Below, one piece after another: positions 1 through 6,542 of a DNA stretch of 6,620 bases (its first letter is position 1; every line of letters begins with the position of its first letter). Both the position numbers and the translations under genes were made by a program. A model generated the notes under the pieces. It was not told the origin of the DNA, did not search any database, and saw nothing but the letters and a program-made list of their open reading frames with translations. The stretch lies in NCBI GenBank assembly GCA_963611685.1, contig CAVDSU010000112.1, positions 1-6,620 on the forward strand, given 5' to 3'. This stretch comes from UBA1724 sp963611685 (GTDB taxonomy: Bacteria; Verrucomicrobiota; Lentisphaeria; Oligosphaerales; Oligosphaeraceae).

Positions 1-32
1 TAGCGCCCCCCGCACCCCCCGAATACTTTAGG

Positions 33-83
33 GTAGCGGCAACCCCGTGCCCTACAAAAAGCCCTAGAGTAGCGGCATAGGGC
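33..83. repeat. Two adjacent small hairpins sharing the word GTAGCGGCA
   Basis: The word GTAGCGGCA occurs at 33-41 and again at 69-77. In the first unit GTAG (33-36) and GGCA (38-41) pair with TGCC (48-51) and CTAC (52-55), leaving one bulged C and a six-base loop; it is followed by five A. In the second unit GCCCTA (61-66) pairs perfectly with TAGGGC (78-83), and the shared word lies in the loop. These could be the end of an upstream transcription unit (no T run follows on the + strand, which argues against a standard terminator) or dispersed intergenic repeat units. The stems are directly visible; their function is unknown. Confidence 0.45.
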
Positions 84-85
84 CG

Positions 86-163
86 GCACCCGCCGCATGA
101 GCGGCGGAACAGCGCCTGCGGCACCTTATAGACTACCCACTAGCCACTAATTGCTAAGTACTT
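86..163 (-). repeat. Composite dispersed repeat, left copy (inverted relative to the right-end copy)
   Basis: Read on the minus strand, this stretch begins AAGTACTTAGCAATTAGT (163 down to 146), continues with GGCTAGTGGGTAGT-type sequence, and then has GCCGCAGGCGCTGTTCCGC (122 down to 104) followed by a GC-rich tail. The same two blocks, in the same order, occur on the + strand at 6543-6560 and 6583-6601. The 18-base and 19-base blocks are identical between copies, while the CTAGTGGCTAG-like spacer differs by small insertions and deletions. It overlaps no gene. It looks like an intergenic repeat family rather than an insertion sequence, because no transposase is present. The exact boundaries are uncertain. 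Confidence 0.7.
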
Positions 164-378
164 CTTCTGTGGAACGCCCGCAATGCTGGCGCAAATTAAC
201 GCATTATTCCCGGCGAAAGAGCGTGTCTTCTTCGCACGGTTTTCCGGAAAAAAGAAAGCCATTATCGCGGATTTTTTGCAGGAAAGGCATTCTGGGGGGC
301 TTTTTGCGTTTATCTTATGCTTCAAACGCAGTTTCTTTTTGTATCTTCCGTCAACCACCCATTCTAGGAGAAAAGACC
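164..378 (+). other. Non-coding leader upstream of the lemA operon
   Basis: This stretch is AT-richer than the genes and contains the perfect 12-base palindrome TTTTCCGGAAAA (240-251), a G6 run (about 293-298), and T-rich segments near 301-316 and 331-345. It probably contains the promoter of the lemA pair, since no gene lies between it and the left repeat. I could not find a -35/-10 pair with acceptable spacing, so no promoter is assigned. The palindrome could be an operator or chance. Short open frames on both strands here show no recognisable protein features. Confidence 0.4.
366..370 (+). promoter_or_regulatory. Shine-Dalgarno sequence of lemA
   Basis: AGGAG lies eight bases before the ATG at 379. 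It decides the start: the same frame stays open upstream to 151, but that upstream part enters the repeat and does not look like protein, whereas the ATG at 379 gives a normal LemA-like N-terminus. This is the only strong Shine-Dalgarno sequence before any of the four genes here. Confidence 0.8.
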
Positions 379-1044
379 ATGGCGAACGAACTGGACGAAC
401 TCACTGGTCCCGTGAACGATCAGGGACGCGATATCCGCGTCATTGACAAGCAGCTTCCTGTGACGGTGGGCGTGGGCTCCACCATCTTCGAAATCTTCCT
501 GTGGCTCTGCTTCATCCTTCCCGGACTGATCTTCCTCTTCATGAAGATCGGCGCGCGGAACTACTTCCAGAAGCTCCAGCAGAAGCTCCAGGCGGACGCC
601 TCCCAGATTGACAACTACCTGGAGCAGCGGGTCATCATCCTGCAGAACCTGGTGGGCCTGGTGAGCAAGGCGATCACCCTGGACAAGGAGGTCATGACCG
701 ACGTGGCGGCCCTCCGCAGCGGCGCCAACATGAGCGACACCCAGCGCAACGAGCTGGCGCAGGGCATCGACCGCTCCTTCGGACGCCTCTTCCCCCAGGT
801 GGAGGCATACCCCGAGCTCAAGGCGCACAAGGCCATCGCCGACGCCATCCAGCAGAACAGCTACCTCCAGAGGGAGATCACCGCCGCACGCAGCCTCTAC
901 AACGACACCGTCACGCAGTGGAATACCTCCCTCTTCGAGTGGCCCACCAAACAAATCGTCGCCGCACGCGCCGGATACACCACCCGAATCCCCTTCACCA
1001 CCACCGCGGAAATCCGCACCCAGGCCCGGCAGACCTTCTTCTAA
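379..1044 (+). CDS. lemA: LemA family membrane protein
   Basis: This is a 221-residue protein of the LemA family: small membrane-anchored proteins with a helical-bundle domain, widespread in bacteria and of unresolved function. After a polar N-terminus of about 33 residues there is one hydrophobic segment at about 36-55, then a long helical domain. Family hallmarks are visible: an EQR at 82-84 within a 'yleQRv.llqnLv' pattern, YPEL at 144-147, and a 'REITAARSLYN' segment ending at Y174-N175 followed by a 'V..WN....P' stretch. The length is slightly above the usual 185-200 residues because of the N-terminal extension before the helix. Start chosen on the AGGAG at 366. The next gene begins 24 bases after the stop, in the same reading frame, so the two are almost certainly one operon. 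Family assignment is strong; biological role is unknown. Confidence 0.92.
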   Translation: MANELDELTGPVNDQGRDIRVIDKQLPVTVGVGSTIFEIFLWLCFILPGLIFLFMKIGARNYFQKLQQKLQADASQIDNYLEQRVIILQNLVGLVSKAITLDKEVMTDVAALRSGANMSDTQRNELAQGIDRSFGRLFPQVEAYPELKAHKAIADAIQQNSYLQREITAARSLYNDTVTQWNTSLFEWPTKQIVAARAGYTTRIPFTTTAEIRTQARQTFF

Positions 1045-1068
1045 CGCACTCGCGCCCCAGGGCACACA

Positions 1069-2889
1069 ATGCCAGAAGAGATCTTCAATCCCCTGGAATC
1101 CTACCGCGACCGCTATCAGGCCGAATTCCACGAGGCGGCGCGGGAGGAATTCCAGCGGCTCCGGGAAGCCGCACAGGTCGATGAGGAGGCGAACCGCGCC
1201 TCCATGGCACAACTGCGCAAGGAGCAGGCGAGGCTGAATTCCGCCAGCTCCCACCGCAGCACCCTCCTCATCCTCAGCACACTCTTCATTCTCCTCATCA
1301 TCGCCGGCATCGGCGCGGGAATCCTGGGGTGCAACGGCAATGACCTGGATGGCAATCCCCTGGATCCCAATGTGCGGGCCTATCTTGTCGGGGGGGGGTT
1401 CGGCGGCGCGGCACTCCTCCTGCTCCTGGAATTCTCCTGGATCCTCCCCGCGCTCTCCAAGGCGAAGACCCTGATCGAACAGCTCCAGCAGAAGGTCCAG
1501 GAGCTCACCGAGACCACCTGGGCGCAAATGGCGCCCCTCAACCAACGATATGACTGGGACATCTTCGCCCGGCTGATCCGGAAGGTGTGCCCAATGCTCA
1601 ATTTCGATCCCTATTTCACCAGCGGACGCCTCGAGGAGCTCGAAAGCCACTTCGAATGGGACAACTCCTTCGCCGAAGAGCCCACCCGCTCGGTCCTCGT
1701 CGCCCAAAGCGGCGACATCCTGGGAAACCCCTTCGTCTTCGCACGCTTCCTGGAACAGGAATGGGGCACAAAGACCTATTACGGCCACAAGACCATCTCC
1801 TGGCGCGTGCGCGTCCGCAATGCCGACGGAAAGGGCTCCCACTGGGAGACCCGCACCGAGGTCCTCACCGCCTCCTACACAGCGCCCCTCCCTGTCTATA
1901 ACTACCGGACGCTCCTCATCTACGGAAACGACGCCGCCCCTAACCTCACCTTCTCCCGACAGCCCAATGCACTCTCCCAGGAAGAGGACGGATTCTTCGC
2001 CAATCTCCGCAAGAAACGGGAGCTCAAGAAGCTCAAGGCCTTCGCCGAAAACCTGGACGACGAATCCCAATACACCATGATGAGCAACGAGGAGTTCGAA
2101 CTCCTCTTCCACGCCACCGACCGCTCCGACGAAATCCAATTCCGACTCCTCTATACCCCCCTCGCCATGTCCCAGACGGTCTCCCTCCTCAAGGACAACA
2201 AGGTGGGCTTCGGAGACGACTTCTCGTTCCATAAATGCGGCCGCTGCAATCTGGTGGCGCCACGGCACCTGGTCGAGGCCGAGCTGGACACCAACCCCGC
2301 ATGCTTCGCCACCAACGACATGGCGGAGGCCGAAGCGAGGTTCCTGGCGCGCACACAGGACTTCTTCCGACACGTATACTTCGCCCTGGCGCCGCTGCTC
2401 TGCATCCCCCTCTACCAGCAGACGCGCTCCGCAAAGACCATCTACGGCTTCTACCCAGGAGAGGACTCCTGCGACTGGGAACACGAGAGCCTCGCAAACT
2501 ACGCCGGCGCCGAACGCTTCGCACACCCGCAATCCATCACCCACGATATCCTCAAGACACACCGCGTCCGCAAACACGGCGCCGCCAGCGAAATCCAGGT
2601 GGATGCACACGGCTTCCGCGGCGTCGAACGCGTGGAACACGTCACCCGCTACGGAGGCGACGGAAAACTCCACGACATCGCCGTCCCCTGGATCGAATAC
2701 CTCCCCGTGGAAAGAACGACCTCCTTCTCCCTCCGGGAACAAGTCCCCCAGGAGCCAAACGACGACGTACAGCCCCTCCAGGGCTCCCAACGCACAAACC
2801 TCGACGACTTCCTCGAACAGTGCGGACTCACCCGCGCGACCGCCGCATTCCGACGCTCTATCTTCGCCTGGGATCTGCCGGAAAAATAA
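1069..2889 (+). CDS. LemA-associated two-helix membrane protein (DUF3137-like)
   Basis: This 606-residue protein has a charged, probably coiled-coil N-terminus (about 20-60), a first membrane helix at about 65-85, a short loop, a second helix at about 104-127, another Gln/Glu-rich helical stretch (about 130-155), and a large soluble domain to the C-terminus. The soluble part has patterns that I recall in proteins encoded next to lemA in Mollicutes and Firmicutes, often labelled DUF3137: 'GDILGNPFVF', 'GTKTYYGHKTI', 'YNYRTLLIYGNDAAPNLTF', 'NEEFELLFHATDR', 'FRHVYFALAPLL' and 'IPLYQQ'. The two helices with a short loop predict both termini on the same side, probably cytoplasmic. CxxC at C390/C393 has no second pair, so a zinc site is unproven. 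The ATG has only a weak upstream purine stretch (AGGG). A tract of nine G encodes Gly108-110 inside helix 2. The function is not established; operon position suggests a partner of LemA. Confidence 0.85.
   Translation: MPEEIFNPLESYRDRYQAEFHEAAREEFQRLREAAQVDEEANRASMAQLRKEQARLNSASSHRSTLLILSTLFILLIIAGIGAGILGCNGNDLDGNPLDPNVRAYLVGGGFGGAALLLLLEFSWILPALSKAKTLIEQLQQKVQELTETTWAQMAPLNQRYDWDIFARLIRKVCPMLNFDPYFTSGRLEELESHFEWDNSFAEEPTRSVLVAQSGDILGNPFVFARFLEQEWGTKTYYGHKTISWRVRVRNADGKGSHWETRTEVLTASYTAPLPVYNYRTLLIYGNDAAPNLTFSRQPNALSQEEDGFFANLRKKRELKKLKAFAENLDDESQYTMMSNEEFELLFHATDRSDEIQFRLLYTPLAMSQTVSLLKDNKVGFGDDFSFHKCGRCNLVAPRHLVEAELDTNPACFATNDMAEAEARFLARTQDFFRHVYFALAPLLCIPLYQQTRSAKTIYGFYPGEDSCDWEHESLANYAGAERFAHPQSITHDILKTHRVRKHGAASEIQVDAHGFRGVERVEHVTRYGGDGKLHDIAVPWIEYLPVERTTSFSLREQVPQEPNDDVQPLQGSQRTNLDDFLEQCGLTRATAAFRRSIFAWDLPEK
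1390..1398 (+). repeat. G9 homopolymer inside a coding region
   Basis: Nine consecutive G encode three glycines (108-110) in the second membrane helix of the LemA-associated protein. Tracts of this length are known to slip in replication in other bacteria, and a one-base change here would shift the frame and remove the whole soluble domain. The tract is seen directly; slippage is inference. Sequencing error in the length is also possible, but the frame is intact as given. Confidence 0.85.
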
Positions 2890-3473
2890 TCGCGACAGAA
2901 ATGGCAAGAAGCGGCAAATCCTCCAGGAAATATTCGCGTCGACACCGGGGGGGGGGCTCCGCGACCGCGCGTTTTGACGACGGGAGAGGATGCGGCAGAA
3001 TTATAGTACTGCATGCCCCGCGATGCGGGTGACAGGTCATTCGGAGCCGCCTAGCGAGGCATCTTCATGACAGCCACCACAGTGCGATTGATTGGCTACC
3101 TATTGAGTTGTTTATGCAATCCCTGCAGCACTCCACGCTTCCGCTACAAGTGCGGCGCATGAGACGCACTCTAATGCCGAGACCGCACTCTGAAGAGCAG
3201 CACCACAATGCTTCCATGCTTGCAGCCTATTCAAGGGACTGAGACCCTCCCGCCCCCGTACCGGGCAACCACCCCGCCCAGCACATGCGAAGAATTTTGC
3301 CAGCCAACCAACCTGTCAGCACCCCTCGCCCATCAAAGCAGCACCGCAGGCGTCACCTTGCTAACTCGCCAACAAAACTACTAGCCAACTAGGCAACACA
3401 TGCCGTTCATCGGCGCGGTCCACCGCAGTGCGCCCAAAACTCCCAACTTCTACTTTCCCCCTCCTAACTGACA
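2890..3473. other. 584-base region without a convincing gene
   Basis: This stretch is less GC-rich than the genes and lacks their codon pattern. Contents: a G10 tract (2947-2956); a short hairpin CCCGC-GAT-GCGGG (3017-3029) without a T run; the near-duplicate GAGAC(C)GCACTCT at 3161-3172 and 3179-3191; and a segment at 3341-3393 resembling a decayed copy of the composite repeat. Two small open frames start with ATG: 2901-3032 (43 residues, very basic, 11 bases after the preceding stop) and 3067-3162 (31 residues, with Cys and a short hydrophobic run). Neither has a ribosome binding site or recognisable features. The end of the lemA operon transcript and the promoter of the phosphatase gene must lie here, but I see no clear terminator or promoter. 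Confidence 0.6.
2947..2956 (+). repeat. G10 homopolymer in the intergenic region
   Basis: Ten consecutive G lie 57 bases after the stop codon of the LemA-associated protein. They fall inside a 43-codon open frame (2901-3032), where they contribute three glycines, but that frame is not a convincing gene. The tract could vary in length by slippage. Confidence 0.85.
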
Positions 3474-5648
3474 ATGTCTTTCCTCCGCAACCAACTTCTC
3501 CTTGGACTCGTATTCCTCGTCACATTCGGACTCGCCGCAGAAGAGAAGCTCCGCCTGACTGCGCCGGAAAACTTTGCCGTAGTCTCGGGGCTTTCCGTCC
3601 TGCAGCGACTCGTGTCGATGCTTCCCCTGGAGCAGCAGGAGTCGCTCTGGAAAGACAAGCTCTTCCTGGAGGAGTTGAGCCGCGAGCCAGGCAGTTCGTT
3701 GCCCAAGGGCGTCCTGCTGAAATGGAAATACACCGGCAACCTAGAGAAACCCCTTTTCCGGGTGCAGTTGCGTCCCGCCGGCGCCGTCGACGACGCCTGG
3801 CAGTCATACGAGTTCCGGGGCATCGCGGGGCACACGCAGTGTGCCTGGATTCAGAACCTGGTTCCCGGCGAGACCTACGCCTGGAGGGTGTCCGCGCTCT
3901 CTGACGCGGGACAGTCGGTTGCCGAGAGTGCGCAGTTCTCCTTCGCTGTAGAAAACCGTCTCCCCTACGTGCTCTACCGGAAGGGCTGGTGCAACCTCCG
4001 CGACGTCGGCGGCATGACGGCGATCGGCGGGCGCAGGGTGCCCTTCGGGAAGATCTACCGCTGCGCGGCATACGGCGCCAACACCTCCGAGCCTCACTCC
4101 TATTCCGACTACCCGGTGTTGGGCGAAGCGCCCTTTTTCCGCACCGAGCTGGATCTGCGCTGGGAAACCGAGAAGCCCGTCCGCGCCACCGACGTGGATC
4201 CCGAAACAACACAGTACCTGCTGATTCCCACGCAGATGTATGCGGGCGTCCTGAACGCCACCGGCATGGAGAACTATCGCGAGCTCTTCCCCGTCTTCGC
4301 GAAACCGGAGAACTACCCCATTCTCTTCCACTGCGCCGTGGGCGCTGACCGCACCGGCACCCTCGCCGCCATCCTCCAGGCACTGCTGGGATGCTCCCGC
4401 GACGACATCCGACGCGACTACGTCTTCACCTCCTTCTTCACGCCGCGGTACTTCTTCGTCATGGACAACTTCCTGGATCTCCTGGCGAAGGCCACGCACT
4501 CCGAAAACGAGAGCCTCCAGACCCAGGCGGAGAAGTTCCTCCTGCGCTGCGGAGTCCCCAGCACCGATATCCTTGCCTACCAGCGGATCATGCTGGGCGA
4601 GGACTACCAGCCCTCCGAAATCCTCCAGGACGCCATGCACTCCGAAGAACTCCTCCGCGACTTCTCCGGAAAGACCGGCGTGGAATTCCGCCAGCCCGAT
4701 GTCCTCCACCAGGAGATGCTCCAGTGCGGAAAGACCCTCTCCTTCGCCGCCACCGTCGGGACATACCTGGCACCCGATTTCGAGGGCGTCAACAAAAAGG
4801 GCGAGATGCTCTTCCGCTTCCGCAATGCCGCCCAAAAGCTCTGCGCCGGATCCTTCCACGGCGAGGCGCTCTCTTCCCCCGCATACCTCCTCCTGGAAGC
4901 CAAAAAACACCAGGCGCGACTCGCCCCCTCCGGAAAGAATGCCTGGACCCCTGCAGAACTGGGGACCGTCATCCCCCTGCCCCCCGACACCGATACCTAT
5001 CTCCTGCTGGTCCCCGCACAGTCCGCCGACGACACCATCCCACCAGAATACACCCCCGTCCCCTGGAAACCCCAGACCGCCGAATGCCTGATCGCACCCT
5101 CGGACTTCCCCGCGCCCACCATTGACGGCGACCTCCAGGACGAAGTGTGGGCCCGCCAGCAGCCGATCTTCCTCAAGACCCCAGTGGGACACGAGGACCC
5201 CGCACACCTGGTCGCCGCAAAGCTCGCCACCGACCCCGCGCACGAGACGCTCTATCTCGCCGTGGAGCTCAAGGACGACACGCCCTTCGCCCAGGAACGC
5301 CCCCAGGACGGCGCCGTCTGGGAGGACGACGAGGTGGAGCTCTTCTTCTCCGGCACCGGCCTCCCCGAATACTACCAGGTCATCGTCAACCGGAAGGGCA
5401 GCTACCTGGACGGCAAGGGGCGCAATTCCGCCTGGCAGCTGCCCCTCGGCCTGGAGGCGAAGACCCGCGAGACCGCCACCGGCTGGACCCTGGAGGCCGC
5501 CCTCCCCCTCCGGAACTTCTCCCTGGACGCGCCCCTGGAACTCAATATCTGTGCCAGCGACTTCCCCGCGAATACCCAGCGGAACCTGAGCGCCACATAC
5601 GGCTCGTTCCACTACCGCGACGCACTCCTGCCCGTCCTCCTGAAGTAG
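3474..5648 (+). CDS. Exported tyrosine-phosphatase-like protein with C-terminal CBM9-like domain
   Basis: This 724-residue protein opens with a signal peptide: one Arg, a hydrophobic core at about 7-20, and likely cleavage after Ala21 or Ala22. Residues about 65-155 look like a fibronectin type III fold ('NLVPGETYAWRVSA' at 128-141). The next domain (about 165-370) matches the bacterial protein tyrosine/serine phosphatase family (Y_phosphatase3, PF13350): NLRDVGG at 174-180, then 'IYRCAAY', 'ELDLRWE' at 225-231, and the P-loop HCAVGADRTG at 286-295 with nucleophile Cys287 and Arg293 (CX5R). A linker of unknown type (about 400-535) precedes a CBM9/DOMON-like beta-sandwich: 'TIDGDLQDEVW' at 549-559, then 'LYLAVELKDDT', 'WEDDEVELFF', and a conserved-looking C-terminus. 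An in-frame TAA lies just upstream, so 3474 is the earliest possible start; no Shine-Dalgarno is present. The active site looks intact. The substrate, and whether the CBM9-like domain binds glycan, are unknown. accD follows 31 bases later. Confidence 0.85.
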   Translation: MSFLRNQLLLGLVFLVTFGLAAEEKLRLTAPENFAVVSGLSVLQRLVSMLPLEQQESLWKDKLFLEELSREPGSSLPKGVLLKWKYTGNLEKPLFRVQLRPAGAVDDAWQSYEFRGIAGHTQCAWIQNLVPGETYAWRVSALSDAGQSVAESAQFSFAVENRLPYVLYRKGWCNLRDVGGMTAIGGRRVPFGKIYRCAAYGANTSEPHSYSDYPVLGEAPFFRTELDLRWETEKPVRATDVDPETTQYLLIPTQMYAGVLNATGMENYRELFPVFAKPENYPILFHCAVGADRTGTLAAILQALLGCSRDDIRRDYVFTSFFTPRYFFVMDNFLDLLAKATHSENESLQTQAEKFLLRCGVPSTDILAYQRIMLGEDYQPSEILQDAMHSEELLRDFSGKTGVEFRQPDVLHQEMLQCGKTLSFAATVGTYLAPDFEGVNKKGEMLFRFRNAAQKLCAGSFHGEALSSPAYLLLEAKKHQARLAPSGKNAWTPAELGTVIPLPPDTDTYLLLVPAQSADDTIPPEYTPVPWKPQTAECLIAPSDFPAPTIDGDLQDEVWARQQPIFLKTPVGHEDPAHLVAAKLATDPAHETLYLAVELKDDTPFAQERPQDGAVWEDDEVELFFSGTGLPEYYQVIVNRKGSYLDGKGRNSAWQLPLGLEAKTRETATGWTLEAALPLRNFSLDAPLELNICASDFPANTQRNLSATYGSFHYRDALLPVLLK

Positions 5649-5679
5649 CCCCACCCACCCCGCGCCCCAAGATCCCCGA

Positions 5680-6525
5680 ATGTCCCTCTTCAAAGACAAT
5701 ACCGCATCCTTCAACCAGGGCGAGCGAAAGGAGATCCCCGCCGGCCTCTGGAGCAAGTGCCCCGCCTGCGGTGAGGTGATCTACAACCGCGCCATGGTGG
5801 CGAACCTGAATGTGTGCCCCTCCTGCGGACACTACGCGCCTCTCACCGCCTGGGAACGCATCGCCATGCTCACCGACGCCAACGCGAAGGGCTTCGTGGA
5901 GACCGACGCGAAGCTCTCCTCCCTGGATCCCCTGGATTTCGCGGGCGACTCCTCCTACGTGGCGAAGCTCATTGCCACCCAGCAGAAGACCGGACTCACC
6001 GAGGCCGTCATCACCGGAAAGGCACGACTCAATGGACGACGCTTCGGACTGGCGGTCATGGACTTCCGGTTCATGGGCGCCAGCATGGGCTCCGTCGTCG
6101 GCGAAAAAATCACCCGCATCACCGAGTGGGCCACCAAACGCGGACTCCCCATGGTCATCGTCACCGCCTCCGGCGGCGCACGCATGCAGGAGGGCGCACT
6201 CTCCCTCATGCAAATGGCCAAGACCGCCGGCGCCATCGAACGACACGACGAAGAGGGACTCCCACTCTTCATCATCCTCACAAACCCCACTACCGGCGGC
6301 GTCACCGCCTCCTTCGCCTCCCTGGGAGACGTGATCCTCTCCGAACCACAGGCACTGGTCGGCTTCGCAGGACCCCGAGTCGTGGAACAAACCACCCGGC
6401 AAAAACTCCCCGAGGACTTCCAAAAGGCCGAATACCTCCTCCAACACGGTTTCATCGACGCCATCGTGGAACGCAAAAACCTCCGCGATTCCCTCGCCCA
6501 ACTCCTGGAGACCTTCCAAAAGTAG
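5680..6525 (+). CDS. accD: Acetyl-CoA carboxylase carboxyltransferase subunit beta
   Basis: With AccA, AccD forms the carboxyltransferase that moves the carboxyl group from carboxybiotin on the AccB carrier to acetyl-CoA, giving malonyl-CoA, the committed step of fatty-acid synthesis in the cytoplasm. The protein is 281 residues, a normal length. The N-terminal four-cysteine zinc ribbon is complete (C27, C30, C46, C49) after the typical 'IPAGLWSKCP' lead-in. The crotonase-like carboxyltransferase core follows, with 'DFRFMGASMGSVVGEK' (128-143), 'SGGARMQEG' (164-172; glycines of an oxyanion hole), 'NPTTGGVTASFA' (202-213) and 'GFAGPRVVEQT' (228-238). No Shine-Dalgarno is visible before the ATG; the start is fixed by the family N-terminus. 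It lies 31 bases after the phosphatase gene and may be co-transcribed with it. accA is not in the window. Confidence 0.97.
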   Translation: MSLFKDNTASFNQGERKEIPAGLWSKCPACGEVIYNRAMVANLNVCPSCGHYAPLTAWERIAMLTDANAKGFVETDAKLSSLDPLDFAGDSSYVAKLIATQQKTGLTEAVITGKARLNGRRFGLAVMDFRFMGASMGSVVGEKITRITEWATKRGLPMVIVTASGGARMQEGALSLMQMAKTAGAIERHDEEGLPLFIILTNPTTGGVTASFASLGDVILSEPQALVGFAGPRVVEQTTRQKLPEDFQKAEYLLQHGFIDAIVERKNLRDSLAQLLETFQK

Positions 6526-6538
6526 CGCCGCAGGCGCT
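6524..6538 (+). repeat. Hairpin overlapping the accD stop codon
   Basis: AGCGCC pairs perfectly with GGCGCT around a GCA loop, and the first two bases of the stem are the last two of the accD TAG stop. The word GCGCCGCAGGCGCTGT here (6525-6540) recurs as a direct repeat at 6581-6596 within the composite repeat. With no T run after it, this is not a standard intrinsic terminator, but it could slow or stop transcription or protect the 3' end. It is probably part of the repeat family abutting the gene. Confidence 0.6.
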
Positions 6539-6542
6539 GTGT

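Noticed and set aside
129..163. Repeat blocks as a CRISPR array or attachment site
   Set aside because: There is only one copy at each end, no regular spacing of unit and spacer, and no cas, integrase or transposase gene.
140..358. Small minus-strand open frame of 72 codons upstream of lemA
   Set aside because: Its C-terminal KYLAIS comes from the dispersed repeat, which yields the same residues in a shadow frame at the right end; no ribosome binding site or recognisable domain.
151..378. N-terminal extension of LemA to an upstream ATG at 151
   Set aside because: The extra 76 residues begin inside the dispersed repeat, do not look like LemA, and bypass the strong AGGAG before the ATG at 379.
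2236..2250. CxxC (C390/C393) in the LemA-associated protein as a zinc finger
   Set aside because: There is no second Cys/His pair at a suitable distance, so a zinc site cannot be supported from sequence alone.
364..2907. Long minus-strand open frame (847 codons) opposite lemA and its partner
   Set aside because: It is codon-aligned with the two real genes, has low-complexity Gly/Glu/Val-rich translation without recognisable motifs, and is explained by absence of TTA/CTA/TCA codons on the + strand.
3017..3029. Hairpin CCCGC-GAT-GCGGG as a terminator of the lemA operon
   Set aside because: The stem is only five pairs and no T run follows, so it does not meet the usual intrinsic terminator pattern.
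3067..3162. 31-codon open frame with cysteines in the central intergenic region
   Set aside because: No ribosome binding site, no signal-peptide or toxin/antitoxin features that I could defend; length expected by chance.
3804..5756. Minus-strand open frame of 650 codons opposite the phosphatase gene
   Set aside because: Also codon-aligned with the real gene and without any family motif; a composition shadow.
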